Counted from the first letter of the stretch, positions 1 to 10,412 are shown. The stretch is DNA of 59,798 nt from Planctomycetota bacterium (GCA_029978905.1 JAPOIM010000002.1:1-59798); one strand, 5' to 3'. Numbers and translations are program-made. Notes: generated by a model from the sequence alone, not told the origin.

Positions 1-354
1 GAACATGTACTCATGGTCGCCGAGTTTCCCTTCGATCTGCTCCCGCTTCACCATCGTGGCGGAGTAGTCTTTGATGCTCGCTTTGATGTTGGCGAGCCCT
101 TGCTGCGCGATCTTGAGGGCGGGCTCGAGCGGATGCTCGGCGATCGCAACGGCCTCAGCGACACCCGCGTTGGCGTTTCCAACAGCCCCACCGCCCTGCG
201 GCATCAGCCCCGGCAGCTGGTCCGTCGCCGCTTGGTCAGCGGGAGCAGCCTCGGCGGCATAGCTCGGCGTGAAGGGAGCCTGCGCGGCTGCGAGCATGGC
301 AGCAGCGGTCAATGACATCCGAAAAAAGCGTGGCAACGCGCGAGCAGCCGTCAT
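1..354 (-). CDS. DUF1571-like secreted protein, N-terminal part (cut by window edge)
   Basis: Only the first 118 codons are present; the gene runs off the left edge. The start is an ATG at 354 with a GGAGGA Shine-Dalgarno about 8 bases upstream. The product opens with a basic patch and a hydrophobic stretch ending in an AxA-type cleavage region (PSYAAEA), so it is probably exported. A low-complexity linker rich in Ala, Gly and Pro follows, then a helix leading to 'SIKDYSATMVKREQIEGKL'. That 'DY-(S/T)-A-x-(L/M)-V-K-R-E' pattern is what I recall for the planctomycete DUF1571 family, whose function is unknown. It is divergent from the metallo-beta-lactamase gene at 578. Confidence 0.65.
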   Translation of the reverse strand, partial: MTAARALPRFFRMSLTAAAMLAAAQAPFTPSYAAEAAPADQAATDQLPGLMPQGGGAVGNANAGVAEAVAIAEHPLEPALKIAQQGLANIKASIKDYSATMVKREQIEGKLGDHEYMF

Positions 355-577
355 TCGTAAAGTCCTCCATGACAAGTCTGGCCACCGCGGCGGAGCTCGA
401 TGCGGAGCCTGTGAGCAGCCGCAGCACCGGAGCGGCGGGCGGAGTCTAGCCAGGCTGGCAAGACCCTTTCCAGATCAGTATCGGCACCGAAAACCCGGGG
501 ATTTCAAGGGGAAACTTGCTGGATATCCCGATCCCGCCCATGCTGCATAGACGGTTTCCGCGGACTGGTCCCCCCAA

Positions 578-1306
578 ATGGCACACCTGCACCCGATCGC
601 TATGCCCGCATTTGCTGGTAAGCCCCCCTTAAGTCTGACGTGCATCGAGTCTTCTCCCTTCGGTGAGAACACCTACGTGCTCGCACGGACTGACCGGAAA
701 ATCTGCGTGGTGATCGACCCTGGGTTTGAGCCAGACGCGATCATTGAGGTGATTGAACAGGCAGATCTCGAGCCTCAGGCGATCCTCCTCACCCACGGGC
801 ATTCCGACCACATTGCCGGCAATGCCGCCCTCAAACAGCGGTGGCCAGGCCTGCCAATTCTCGTGGGCGAATCGGAAGCGAGCAAACTCACCGACCCCGA
901 AACCAACCTCTCGAGGGGGTTTGGAATCGAACTGGTGAGCCCTCCCGCCGACCGCACACTCACCGATCATGAGCGGTTCGAACTGGCTGGGTTCGTGTTC
1001 GAAGTCCATGAGATCCCCGGCCACTCCTCAGGACACGTTGCGTTCCTGGCGTGGCCCGAGGAGGCCCACAACGATCCGCCGATGGTCTTCGCTGGCGACA
1101 TCCTCTTTCGGGGAAGTATTGGTCGTACCGATTTTCCGGACGGCAGCTTCCCAACCCTGGCCTCCGGCATCCGCAAACGGCTCTACCCGTTGCCCGAGGC
1201 GAGTTTGGTGCTGCCCGGGCATGGCGAGCCCACCACGATCGGCCGCGAGCGGACAAGCAACCCCTACGTCACCGCCGACGACAGCGGGCTCGCCGATCTC
1301 AACTGA
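578..1306 (+). CDS. MBL-fold metallo-hydrolase (glyoxalase II-like)
   Basis: A 242-residue protein of the metallo-beta-lactamase fold. The metal-binding signature HGHSDH lies near residue 73, followed by PGHSSGH, FAGDILF and LPGHGEPT, which supply the remaining His and Asp ligands of a dinuclear zinc site. Length and motif spacing fit the small YcbL/GloB-like hydrolases that cleave thioesters such as S-lactoylglutathione. The true substrate cannot be read from sequence, and a planctomycete may not use glutathione. Neither the ATG at 578 nor the next in-frame ATG at 602 has a clear ribosome binding site; the conserved part begins after the second. The protein is probably cytosolic, since no signal peptide is seen. 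Confidence 0.85.
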   Translation: MAHLHPIAMPAFAGKPPLSLTCIESSPFGENTYVLARTDRKICVVIDPGFEPDAIIEVIEQADLEPQAILLTHGHSDHIAGNAALKQRWPGLPILVGESEASKLTDPETNLSRGFGIELVSPPADRTLTDHERFELAGFVFEVHEIPGHSSGHVAFLAWPEEAHNDPPMVFAGDILFRGSIGRTDFPDGSFPTLASGIRKRLYPLPEASLVLPGHGEPTTIGRERTSNPYVTADDSGLADLN

Positions 1307-1448
1307 CCGCTCGAACTCTTCGCGGCAGCCGGCGCCATGGCGATCGAAGAAAAAGAACGCCGAATTGACCTTTTGGGGCGTTGTTCCGGAGAATCAGGAA
1401 GCATAATGAAATAGGGTTTTCCGCGCTTCGCCCTCCCGACGCCAATCC

Positions 1449-2132
1449 ATGCTCTCCCCGGCTGATCCTCACCTGACTACGCGACCACCTGCTCCCGTCA
1501 AGGGCAGCAGCCGATCCGCGGTCTGCCACGCCGCAGGGCTCACCCTCGCTGCGATCGCTCGCGTGTTGTCCGGCGCAAGTGTCCGCTGGATTTCCAGCCA
1601 GCCCGACACCTGCCAGCGGGTCTACTTCTCCAACCACACCAGCCACCTCGATGCCTTGCTGATCTGGTCGTCCCTCCCCCGGGTCGTCCGCGAGCGGACG
1701 CGTCCGGTGGCCGCGAAAGACTACTGGTCGCGTGGCGCGGTTCGCCGCTGGCTGGCCGAAAAAGTTTTCGACGCCCTCCTGATCGACCGCACCGACATCA
1801 AGGTGCACCAGAGCCCCGTGGACCTGATGCTCCGCGAGATTGGCGACACGAAATCCCTCATCGTGTTTCCCGAGGGAAGCCGGAGTGTGAACGGGGAGAT
1901 CGGGGAGTTTAAGAGCGGCCTCTACTACCTCGCGAAGAAACGCCCCGAACTCGAACTCGTGCCGGTGCACGTCGACAACCTCAACCGGGTGTTGCCGCGG
2001 GGAGAATTCCTGCCCGTGCCGATGCTCTCGTGCATCACGTTCGGGCCTCCGCTGTGGCTGGAGCAGCAGGAACCGAAGGTCGACTTTCTCGCTCGGGCGC
2101 GACGGGCAGTGATGGCCCTCAAAGAATCGTGA
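1449..2132 (+). CDS. PlsC-like 1-acylglycerol-3-phosphate acyltransferase
   Basis: A 227-residue acyltransferase of the lysophosphatidate type. It carries the catalytic HX4D motif as NHTSHLD near residue 63 and the glycerol-phosphate-binding motif FPEGSRS near residue 140. Family members acylate the sn-2 position of lysophosphatidic acid at the inner membrane, making phosphatidate. The CdsA gene that would consume phosphatidate starts only 22 bases downstream, so the two probably form one phospholipid operon. The N-terminal 35 residues are variable. The 142-base gap upstream holds an AT-rich patch around 1402-1415 that could contain the promoter, but no convincing -35/-10 pair. Confidence 0.83.
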   Translation: MLSPADPHLTTRPPAPVKGSSRSAVCHAAGLTLAAIARVLSGASVRWISSQPDTCQRVYFSNHTSHLDALLIWSSLPRVVRERTRPVAAKDYWSRGAVRRWLAEKVFDALLIDRTDIKVHQSPVDLMLREIGDTKSLIVFPEGSRSVNGEIGEFKSGLYYLAKKRPELELVPVHVDNLNRVLPRGEFLPVPMLSCITFGPPLWLEQQEPKVDFLARARRAVMALKES

Positions 2133-2154
2133 TGGGGGCCGGCCCGACGACACC

Positions 2155-3132
2155 ATGAATGACCCTCGAACGCTCGCCTTGATCGTCGGCGTGCTCGCCT
2201 TGTTGAGCATCGTCACGGCTGTGGGGCAGTTTCTCAGACGACACCCCGATCGTGGGCTCGACCCTGCCGCCGTGCGGTCTTTCAACAGCCGTATTCGTGG
2301 CTGGTGGATCATGTGCACGGTGCTCGCCGCCGCATTCTGGCTGGGCACGACCGCTACCGTGGTGCTGTTTGGGCTCGTCTCGTTCTGGGCCCTGCGCGAG
2401 TTCATCACCCTCACGCCCACGCGACTCGGCGACCACCGCGCGCTGTTTTGGGTCTTCTTCGCCTTCACGCCCGCCCACTACGTGCTCGTGAGCTACAACC
2501 GCTACGACATTTACAGCGTGTTCCTTCCGCTCTACGGCACGCTGTTTGTCCTGGCGCGGGTGGCGATTGCAGGCGACTCCAAACGCTTCCTCGAGAGAAC
2601 GGCAAAGATCCAAGCCGGGCTCGTGGTCTGCGTGTACTGCCTCTCCTTCGCCGCAGCGCTGCTCCAGCTCCCCGTGGCCACTCCTCCATCGGCCGAGGCG
2701 CCGCTGCCGGGGACCGCCAACTTCCGGCTGCTGTTCTTCCTCATCCTGCTCGTGCAGTTTGCCGACTGCATGCAGTACGTGTGGAGCCGCATGATTGGCC
2801 GCCGATTGGTCGCGGCCTCCGTGAGTTCAAACCGCACCTGGGAAGGCCTGCTTGGCAGCGCCGTAAGCACGTCGCTGCTCGCCTCGGTGCTTTGGTGGGC
2901 CGCCCCTCCCTACCAGCCTTGGGAAGCCGCCTTGGCGGGCTTTGTGATCTCGCTGATGGGCTTTGCCGGCGGGATGACGATGTCGGCCATCAAGCGGGAC
3001 CGCGGCGTGACCGATTACGGCACGCTCGTCACCGGACATGGCGGCGTGCTCGACCGCATCGATTCCACCTGCTTCGCCGCACCGGTCTTCTACCACATCA
3101 CCTTGCTGGTGACCGATGTGGCCGTCCTCTGA
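2155..3132 (+). CDS. cdsA: Phosphatidate cytidylyltransferase
   Basis: A 325-residue polytopic membrane protein with at least seven hydrophobic segments. The C-terminal part carries the CdsA signature: an SAIKRDRG stretch, then Asp-Tyr-Gly and GHGGVLDRIDS, where the Asp residues bind magnesium and CTP. The enzyme condenses CTP with phosphatidate to give CDP-diacylglycerol. The PlsC-like gene immediately upstream supports this role. The C-terminus (CDS end 3132) overlaps by 43 bases the end of the convergent peptidase gene on the other strand. Confidence 0.9.
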   Translation: MNDPRTLALIVGVLALLSIVTAVGQFLRRHPDRGLDPAAVRSFNSRIRGWWIMCTVLAAAFWLGTTATVVLFGLVSFWALREFITLTPTRLGDHRALFWVFFAFTPAHYVLVSYNRYDIYSVFLPLYGTLFVLARVAIAGDSKRFLERTAKIQAGLVVCVYCLSFAAALLQLPVATPPSAEAPLPGTANFRLLFFLILLVQFADCMQYVWSRMIGRRLVAASVSSNRTWEGLLGSAVSTSLLASVLWWAAPPYQPWEAALAGFVISLMGFAGGMTMSAIKRDRGVTDYGTLVTGHGGVLDRIDSTCFAAPVFYHITLLVTDVAVL

Positions 3133-4124
3133 GCAGGCTCGCCTGCCGCGGGGACAGGAGCCGTCGCCGCGGCTGGTGGCGGCTCAAGCCCAACCCGCTG
3201 GTAGATCGACTGTCGGCTCGGCACAGAGGCCAACTGCGTAGCCGGGCGTGGAAGATCTTGCGGATCCGGGCTTTGGCCTCGCGCCATGCCAGAGAGGCCT
3301 GCGTCTGGCTGGGTCGCGGCCGCCACGAGCGTCGCTGGCGGAGCCGGGCATCCCTGCCGCACCCACTCCAGCCACACTCCTTGCATCTGGCCTGGGTCGT
3401 TGACGCCATAGAAGTTTTGCAGCGATGCGGCCCAGTTGCCGGTGCCAAGACCGTGCGACACGAAGTCGACATACTTTCGCCGCCCACCGCGTTCAATCAG
3501 GTAGCGGGCCAGCGAATAGCCCTGGGCGTAGAGCGGCAGCACATCGGGCGGATACTCCCGCATCGCAAACATCTGCGGGAAGGCGATGCCCCGCCCGGTG
3601 GTGAGAAACTCGATCAGCATCCGATGCTGACGCGCCCGCTCTGACGGATGCTCCACCGTGGTGCAGGCTCCCTCGTCGGCCCATCGCGGCAGCGGCTGCC
3701 GGAAGTGGCTGGCGAAGATCGTGTGGGTCACTTCGTGGGGCAGCACCGAGTCCAGGATCCGCTGTTCACTGCCCTGAACGGTCATTTGCCAGCCAAACAC
3801 TTCGCCACGGTCAAACACAAAACTGGTGGCACCGCCGGCACCGAGATGCTCGGCGACTTCCGCAGTGATGGGGCAGGGGCTCGCCCAACGAGGCAAGGGC
3901 CTGCCGGTCCATTCGATGGCGAGATCGTGGCGATACTGCTCAGCGGCGTCGCCAATCTTGCGTGCGAGATCAGGCGTGGGAGCCTCGATCACAAAGTTGG
4001 GGGTGCGGTAGCCCGCGGCCTCAGCCCAACTGCCCCACGCGGCTGCCACCACGACCAGCGGGATGATCCATGCCACGAGCCCATACCGGCCACTCGTCGC
4101 TCCCTTTGCTCGCCTGGCTTCCAT
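3090..4124 (-). CDS. Membrane-anchored HExxH metallopeptidase-like protein
   Basis: A 344-residue protein with one N-terminal hydrophobic segment (about residues 14-34), either a signal peptide or an anchor. The zinc-peptidase motif HEVTH lies at residues 130-134 and a likely third ligand in WADEG at about 151, the arrangement of gluzincins such as the peptidase MA-like family. The last 80 residues are rich in Pro, Ala and Gln and look disordered. The substrate is unknown. The catalytic domain probably lies outside the cytoplasmic membrane. The gene is convergent with cdsA and overlaps its end by 43 bases. Confidence 0.7.
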   Translation of the reverse strand: MEARRAKGATSGRYGLVAWIIPLVVVAAAWGSWAEAAGYRTPNFVIEAPTPDLARKIGDAAEQYRHDLAIEWTGRPLPRWASPCPITAEVAEHLGAGGATSFVFDRGEVFGWQMTVQGSEQRILDSVLPHEVTHTIFASHFRQPLPRWADEGACTTVEHPSERARQHRMLIEFLTTGRGIAFPQMFAMREYPPDVLPLYAQGYSLARYLIERGGRRKYVDFVSHGLGTGNWAASLQNFYGVNDPGQMQGVWLEWVRQGCPAPPATLVAAATQPDAGLSGMARGQSPDPQDLPRPATQLASVPSRQSIYQRVGLEPPPAAATAPVPAAGEPAQRTATSVTSKVMW

Positions 4125-4337
4125 GCCCGATCGTCTCCGTCACCGCTGCGTGCCAGCCTGAATCGCGTGGCGTCCGTGCCACCGTCGAGACAGCTTGCAA
4201 GACGGGTCTTCACCCGGCTCGCCACGCGTGGGGGGCGAACCGTAGCGGAGCCTCAGCGACGGGAGCCAGACCGTTTTGGCCCCGCATTTCCGCACGTCTG
4301 CCCAGCGAGTTGGCAAACTGCGTGGGGTGGGTTGCCG

Positions 4338-7300
4338 TCAGAAAGTGTGCGGACCAACCGAATCGCGAATCACCACCGCAGACTCCCCCTGCGGTGCACG
4401 TGGCCGCAGTAGGAAGAACCGCCTGAGAAGCACACCCGCAGCTCCCACCGTCAGCAACACGCCGGGCCAGGCGGGCTGCAACAACGCGGCCCACGCGCTG
4501 CCGGCCAGCAGAGCCACAAAAGGCCCGCCGAGCATCAGGCCAGTCGTCATCTGGACCGGGCTGCGAACGGCGAGACTCCAGGCAATCCCCGCAGCGAGTA
4601 TTGCCGCCGCGGTCGCAGTCGCCCGCGAGGAATCCGTGGGGGTCGGCTCGGGAGCAGCTCGCACAATCACGCCTCCCCCCTCTTCATTCGTGGTGGCAAA
4701 CACATCGTCCGAGAGGGCGAGCGACGTGCGATTCCAGGCCTGCTCCGCCGCACTCAGCTGCGTGCGTTCGAGGAGCGCCAACACCTGCTCTTCGATGCGG
4801 CGACGTTCCGTCGGGTCACGGTTTTCGAGCGATCGCCGCAGCGTCGCCCGCAGCCTCCCCGACGCCTCCTCCCGCCGTGACTCCATTTCACTTACAGAGA
4901 CCTGCGCGGACGGGGCCAGCAGCCGCACGGCAAACCCACGGGGGCCACGGATCATCCAGAGCACGCCGCGAGACGGGATCCCGGCGAGCTTCGGCGGTTC
5001 GAGCCGCAAGGGCAGGCCTGAGACAAGCTGATCACCGAGGTCGCCCGCGAAGATCACCTGAATCGTCCTCGGCCGGCTGATGTCGAGCAGTTCCAACTCC
5101 CACGCAGACTCGCCGACCGGCCGGGCCAGCAGGGGATGCTCATCGACAAAGACCTCGAAGAGTCGCAGGCCTGCCGGCAGCTGAAGCCTCACGAGCCGAC
5201 GGGTCGGCACCAGGTCGATCCTTGCCACGCCCCACGCTTTCCCCCGCTCGTCGGTCGCAAAGCGCACCTCGAGCAGTTCCACCCGCGCTGCCCCATCACC
5301 TTCGTCAGCGGCGGCTCGCTCAGCCTCGGCCAGCGCGCGACGGTCGTCTTCGCTTTCGACCGGCTCCGCGTCGGCGTTGGCAGCCGGATCCACCACGGTG
5401 GCGTGGCGTTGGTACCGCAGCAGCGTGCCCGGAAGTCGCTCCGCCGATTGCCAGGCGGACGACGATGAAGCGGCGGTGCCATCCAAGCCTCCCGCCTCCA
5501 GCTGCAAGCCTTCGTCGGTCGGCCACTCAACGATGACCTGCGTGGTGGCCAGCCCCTCGATCTGCGGCACGACAAACTCGCCCTGCTCGCTCCCCCCGGC
5601 CGGTTCACGTGCTTCCACATCGAGGCGAAACCTTCCGGCACGGGGGCGCTGCGCGATCACATCCACAACACCCTCGTCAGACTGCACCCAGTGGATGTCT
5701 TGCGAGGTCGCCTGCAGGGAATCGCTGCTGGGGGAAGAAACCCTGGCCAGCCCCAACCGATCAATCGACCAGCCCTTGGGGAGCACAACCTTCAAGGCCG
5801 CGAGTGCCGCGTCGACGGAGTCGAGCGACGCATCAAACCGCAGCCTGACGCGTTCATCAACCACATCGAGTCGAAGCCGCTGGGTTCCCCGCAGCACCGC
5901 CGGCTCGCGCGTGACCGTGACCAGCACAGCCCCTCGCTCACTGGCGAGGCCTCCACTCGGCTCCCGCCTCCAGGCGAGCCAACTGCTGCCTGGCGTCAGT
6001 TCGCTTGGCGTCGCGGCCGACACCCCCGCAGGCAGCCGCGTGGTGGCCACGTAGCCAGTGGCGGGCACAAACTGCACAAGACGCGAAGCACGGACGGCCG
6101 ACGACGACACCACGTCTACCTCAGGCACACGAAACACACCGACCGGGTCGGCCAGCGGCATCTCGAAGGGCACACTCACCGTCGCCCGCCCCGCCGCAGG
6201 CAGTTGGCGTTCGACGCGCCACGACGTGTCGTCAATCCGGCGGACGGTCACGGGCTCACTTCCCACCGCAAGCTCGCCCGTCGTGGGCGTGAGTCGTGGA
6301 TCGGCAGCGACCACAAATGAGCGAAAACTGTCGTCGCCCGGATCGAACTGAAAGGTGGCCACCACGCGACAACGGTCCGTCGCCCACGACACATCGTTGC
6401 GAGCGGCTACGAGCCTCGGTTCACGCGTGAGCTTCCCACCAGGGTTGAGCGACCAGCACAGCCGGACGGTATCGGCGCGGGCGATGTCGAACTGCCCCGC
6501 TGAGGCATCCCCTGCGGCGTCGACCACGTCGATTGGCAGCCCGTGCCGTTCTCGCTCGAGGAGGAGGGACGCCACGTCGATCGCCACCGCATCGTCGCTC
6601 AGACGCAACCCTCCCTGCGGTGCCACCGGAATGCCAACCGTGGCCATTCCTACCGAGCCAGCCGTCACCACTGCAGGCACCACACGCACGGCCAACCGAT
6701 GCCGACCGGGGACGGCCAACGGCACCCGAAGAATCCGACCGTCGGCCGAAACCGATTCGTTGAGCAGTTCGCCGGGATCACTGCCATCAAGGACAAGCGA
6801 TCCAGGGAGAAAACGACCACCGCCAGCCGGCTGACGCAGGGTGCAGATCGTGTTCGAGTCCGACGTGAGATCCACCGTCAGGAGCCACGCCCCTCCCTCG
6901 GCCAGTGCAGCGTCGGCCCCAGGCTCAGGCATCGCTGCCACCACGGCCACGCGCTCCACCCGCACCCCCAAGGTCTCAACCGCGTCGCTTCCTCTCCCAA
7001 GTTCGCGGAAGAGGCGATCGGGGACCAGCACCGTCGATTCATCTGTTTCGCCAGTGACAAACACCTTGAGCGGGCTTGCCGCCGGGGATGCGGGGTCCGC
7101 GGCCATGGCGGTGGGGGCTCCCAGGCACGCCGCAGCGACCACGAGCGAGCGGGCAACGGCCCGCCCTCCGAGCATCGCGAGCACCACACCGAACGCTCCT
7201 CCCCACCAACCCGCACGGACGATCTCAACCAGGTTTGCGGGCGCCCACAGCGCAGCAACGGCAGCCACGCCGCAGATCGCGAACGCAACCGCCGGGGACC

Positions 7301-10300
7301 GCCGCGTAAAGAACCACGTGATCAGCGTGGCCACCAACGCCAGCAGGAGGCCGGCTGACACCACAAGTTGGCTGGAGACGAGCACGAGCCCAGCGACCGT
7401 GCTGCGTCCCGAGGTGGGGGTGAACGCATGCAAACGAAACCCATCGAACGTCGTCGATGCCGTCGGCATCCCAGTGGTGGAGGAAACCTCCGAGCGTTCG
7501 CCACGCATCGTCGACCCGAGCAACCGTTCCGACCAACTCATCTGCGACGGCTGCAGCCGATGATGCAGCGTTGGCACATGGGCGATCCGCAGCCCTGGCG
7601 GAACACCGACCTGCCAGAGCCGCTCCAGCACCGGCAGATCGATCACACCGGCGACGGGATCCACACTCCACGCAGACTGCCACCCAGGGATCAGCGGGCG
7701 GGCCGTGGCGAGCGCGAGAATCTCCAGTTGAATCATCCGCCGACCTGCGGGCAGTTCGATCACCGTCTCACCGCCGAGGGTTTCCCGCACGCCTGCCACA
7801 AGCTGCACCCCATCCACCCGAATCTCTTGGATCTGCTTGTCTGTTGGGTGGCTCAGCACGATCTGAGATCGCCCATGATTCTCGATGTCAAAGACGGTCT
7901 CGTACTCGACCACACCGGACGTGTGGCACCAGCAGGTGGTCGTCTCGTTCCAGGCCCATGCCCGCGGCGTGCCTCCTTCGTCACCTCCGGGCACGAGCCG
8001 GGCGGGAGCCTGTCCTCCCACGAGGTCCCGGAGGGGGTCGAAGAGAAAGCGTGACACCGACGTGGCATACCGCTCGGTATCGCCAAACACTCCGGGGATC
8101 TCGGCGAGCGTGCGGTTGACCACCAACGGTCGGCGGCGGCCGGCGTCGCGGATCTGCAACTCACCGATCGGGCTTGCCGCTCCCTCCACCCAGGCCAGCG
8201 GCACATTTGTGGGCCCTTCAAAGGCAACCGTCTGCACCCCGCGGAGGGTAATCGTGCCGCGTGCCGAAGGGAAAAACTCCAAGAGCCACGACTCCATCCC
8301 ATGCGAGGGATCGCGCGGCTCCTGCGGCTGGAGTCGACGGGCAAGCAACTGTCCTGCAGTCGGCGGCAGAAGCGACCACTCCATCCCGTCACCGGTCGGC
8401 TCGGAGAAATGCACCACCACCGAATCGATCTCAGCATCGCGAGGAGCGCACTCCAGCGTGAACGACTCCGTCAAACGGTCATCACGTACGGTCAGCCGAA
8501 CCTGCGTCTGCACGTCGATGGGCGGCCGCCTGCGAAGGAGACGTAACATCCGACGCTCGCCTCGCGCGGTGGAGAGGAGCCGCAGCCGCACACCCGCATC
8601 CCCAGCCAGTCCTCGCAGGGCCGTCGGCAAGGCTTCGAGCCCAACCGACTCCACCTCCTCGCCTGCCCCATCGATCGTCATTTCCGCATTCGTGCGGATC
8701 TCGAGGGCGGCCATCCGCTCCTCCGAGAGTTGCAGCATCTCCAGCGACGACTGGGAAAACGGCTCCCCTTCCCGCAGCGGCCCCCGGTGGCCCATCACAT
8801 TGACGCGGATTTCGCCGCCATCCACGACACCATTCACGAGGCCAATCCGCAGCTTGCTTCCGCGAGCAGACGGCTCGACACGCCAATCGGGACGGTCCGC
8901 ACGACTCGGGATTTCCACGGAGTCGATCAGCCATCCCGGCGCCACATCGCCAACGAGTTCAAAGATCTCGCCCTTCGCCACCGCCACCGTGAAGGCTGCT
9001 TGGGCGATCACCGATCCCGCAGAGATATCCACCGTCGTCACCCGCTGCACCTCAACCGCAGGTTCGCGCGGCGAGAGCGTGACCTGCAGGGCGGCATCCG
9101 ACGCCTGGGCTTCAAAGGCCATCAGCGAGCCGGTCGTGCTCTCCGGCACGATGTCGATCGGCCACGTCGCGCAGTTCGCGTCATCGACGACGACATACCC
9201 GGCCGGCTGCACCTGCTCCACGACCAACCGAGGGTCAACCACCAACACCAAGCCGCCCCCCGCCCAGAGCTCAGCGGGTGGGGAGATCGCAGGGAGTTTG
9301 GCCGAGGCACCGGCGTCAAAGGCCGAGATCGACTCGATCACGAGGTGTCCGCGAGTGCCGACCGCGGTGTGTGGTAGCTGCACGAGCAGGCCACTGGGGC
9401 TCGGGGGCCCCTCGTCATCGTCCACCGCCGACGTCCAGGAGAGCGTTGTGGGGTGATCGTCATCATGAAAGGTCACCGCAACCACGGCCACACCGGGATC
9501 CACGCCCAGCCGCACGCGGGTGGTGGCCCATGGGGTCGCCGGCTCGATGGTCGTGGTGAGCATGCACGACTGCCGTTGAACTGAGATCTCGCTCCAGCAG
9601 GAGAGAGGCACCTCCGGCAGCGGTGCAACCGCAATCGCGCCCGAAAGCTCGCGCGTCGGCCCAAGGTCGAACTGCCACACCGCCGACGGCGATGAATCCG
9701 CACGCGCCCCGGCAGGTGGCGCATCGACCGACTGATCGGCAGCCAGCACCGCTTCGGCCCCCTTCACCATGGGCACATAGCCCGTGGGAATCCGCATCTC
9801 CACAGACGTAAACACCGCCGGCACCAGCGGCAGCCGAAATGCCGGCCCGAGTTGCCCCTGAGCCGTCGTCGGCAACGTGAACTGCCAACCGTAGTTGCCC
9901 TCCGACTCCGCAATCACCGCCACGGAACCATCGGGCAGCCCACAGATGTCGGCGGCACCGGTGCCGGCACCGCTGGAGAATGTCGCCTGCGAGACGGCAT
10001 GCCCTGCCAGCGGGATCGCTCGCCGCAACCCACCAATCCCGGGCCCGAGCACGACTTCGGCGGTGCCTCGAAAGCCTTCGCTGGGGCTCCACGTGAGCGT
10101 GTAGCGTGCCTCGTCAGCAATCACCGTTCGCGACGGGAGGCTTCCGAGGGCAGCGGTCGCCGATTCCTCAAGCGCATCACGATCTGCGAGGGCCGCGCGA
10201 AACTCAGCGAGGGTCATCGGCACATAGCGGCCCGTGCCAAGAGGCACATCCGAGAGACGCTCTGCCGGCACGTGCACCCGCACAAAGTCGAGGGCCTCGG

Positions 10301-10412
10301 GCTCTGCCGCCACGAGCGTGGCGGCCGCACCACCGCACGCCAGGATGACGGCGAGCACCGCAGTGATGGATCGTGTAACGCTGCCCCGACTCATGACACC
10401 CGCCGCCCTCAC
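4338..10412 (-). CDS. Giant exported protein, 2024 residues, two fused units
   Basis: No family recognised. The frame opens with a GTG at 10412 whose GTGA overlaps the stop of the upstream giant gene; an ATG six codons in (10394, MSRGSV) is an equally good start. A signal-like helix (VLAVILACGGAAATLVAA) is followed by about 970 residues of beta-rich sequence. Three hydrophobic segments lie at about 1008-1098, and a second signal-like end, CLGAPTAMAADP, at about 1096-1107. Another 800 beta-rich residues and a C-terminal membrane block (about 1925-1990) follow. Each half begins with a similar short motif: YVPMTLAEFRAAL in the first, VLVPDRLFRELG in the second. It therefore looks like two related exported proteins joined end to end. 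Function is unknown. Confidence 0.75.
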   Translation of the reverse strand: MRAAGVMSRGSVTRSITAVLAVILACGGAAATLVAAEPEALDFVRVHVPAERLSDVPLGTGRYVPMTLAEFRAALADRDALEESATAALGSLPSRTVIADEARYTLTWSPSEGFRGTAEVVLGPGIGGLRRAIPLAGHAVSQATFSSGAGTGAADICGLPDGSVAVIAESEGNYGWQFTLPTTAQGQLGPAFRLPLVPAVFTSVEMRIPTGYVPMVKGAEAVLAADQSVDAPPAGARADSSPSAVWQFDLGPTRELSGAIAVAPLPEVPLSCWSEISVQRQSCMLTTTIEPATPWATTRVRLGVDPGVAVVAVTFHDDDHPTTLSWTSAVDDDEGPPSPSGLLVQLPHTAVGTRGHLVIESISAFDAGASAKLPAISPPAELWAGGGLVLVVDPRLVVEQVQPAGYVVVDDANCATWPIDIVPESTTGSLMAFEAQASDAALQVTLSPREPAVEVQRVTTVDISAGSVIAQAAFTVAVAKGEIFELVGDVAPGWLIDSVEIPSRADRPDWRVEPSARGSKLRIGLVNGVVDGGEIRVNVMGHRGPLREGEPFSQSSLEMLQLSEERMAALEIRTNAEMTIDGAGEEVESVGLEALPTALRGLAGDAGVRLRLLSTARGERRMLRLLRRRPPIDVQTQVRLTVRDDRLTESFTLECAPRDAEIDSVVVHFSEPTGDGMEWSLLPPTAGQLLARRLQPQEPRDPSHGMESWLLEFFPSARGTITLRGVQTVAFEGPTNVPLAWVEGAASPIGELQIRDAGRRRPLVVNRTLAEIPGVFGDTERYATSVSRFLFDPLRDLVGGQAPARLVPGGDEGGTPRAWAWNETTTCWCHTSGVVEYETVFDIENHGRSQIVLSHPTDKQIQEIRVDGVQLVAGVRETLGGETVIELPAGRRMIQLEILALATARPLIPGWQSAWSVDPVAGVIDLPVLERLWQVGVPPGLRIAHVPTLHHRLQPSQMSWSERLLGSTMRGERSEVSSTTGMPTASTTFDGFRLHAFTPTSGRSTVAGLVLVSSQLVVSAGLLLALVATLITWFFTRRSPAVAFAICGVAAVAALWAPANLVEIVRAGWWGGAFGVVLAMLGGRAVARSLVVAAACLGAPTAMAADPASPAASPLKVFVTGETDESTVLVPDRLFRELGRGSDAVETLGVRVERVAVVAAMPEPGADAALAEGGAWLLTVDLTSDSNTICTLRQPAGGGRFLPGSLVLDGSDPGELLNESVSADGRILRVPLAVPGRHRLAVRVVPAVVTAGSVGMATVGIPVAPQGGLRLSDDAVAIDVASLLLERERHGLPIDVVDAAGDASAGQFDIARADTVRLCWSLNPGGKLTREPRLVAARNDVSWATDRCRVVATFQFDPGDDSFRSFVVAADPRLTPTTGELAVGSEPVTVRRIDDTSWRVERQLPAAGRATVSVPFEMPLADPVGVFRVPEVDVVSSSAVRASRLVQFVPATGYVATTRLPAGVSAATPSELTPGSSWLAWRREPSGGLASERGAVLVTVTREPAVLRGTQRLRLDVVDERVRLRFDASLDSVDAALAALKVVLPKGWSIDRLGLARVSSPSSDSLQATSQDIHWVQSDEGVVDVIAQRPRAGRFRLDVEAREPAGGSEQGEFVVPQIEGLATTQVIVEWPTDEGLQLEAGGLDGTAASSSSAWQSAERLPGTLLRYQRHATVVDPAANADAEPVESEDDRRALAEAERAAADEGDGAARVELLEVRFATDERGKAWGVARIDLVPTRRLVRLQLPAGLRLFEVFVDEHPLLARPVGESAWELELLDISRPRTIQVIFAGDLGDQLVSGLPLRLEPPKLAGIPSRGVLWMIRGPRGFAVRLLAPSAQVSVSEMESRREEASGRLRATLRRSLENRDPTERRRIEEQVLALLERTQLSAAEQAWNRTSLALSDDVFATTNEEGGGVIVRAAPEPTPTDSSRATATAAAILAAGIAWSLAVRSPVQMTTGLMLGGPFVALLAGSAWAALLQPAWPGVLLTVGAAGVLLRRFFLLRPRAPQGESAVVIRDSVGPHTF

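Noticed and set aside
1299..2468. Long open frame on the minus strand opposite the plsC-like and cdsA genes
   Set aside because: It is antisense to two recognisable genes, is rich in Arg, Pro and His, and matches no family. High GC produces such mirror frames throughout this window.
7885..9456. Plus-strand open frame of 523 codons inside the giant-protein gene
   Set aside because: Ser/Arg/Thr-rich composition and no motif; it is the mirror of the real minus-strand frame.
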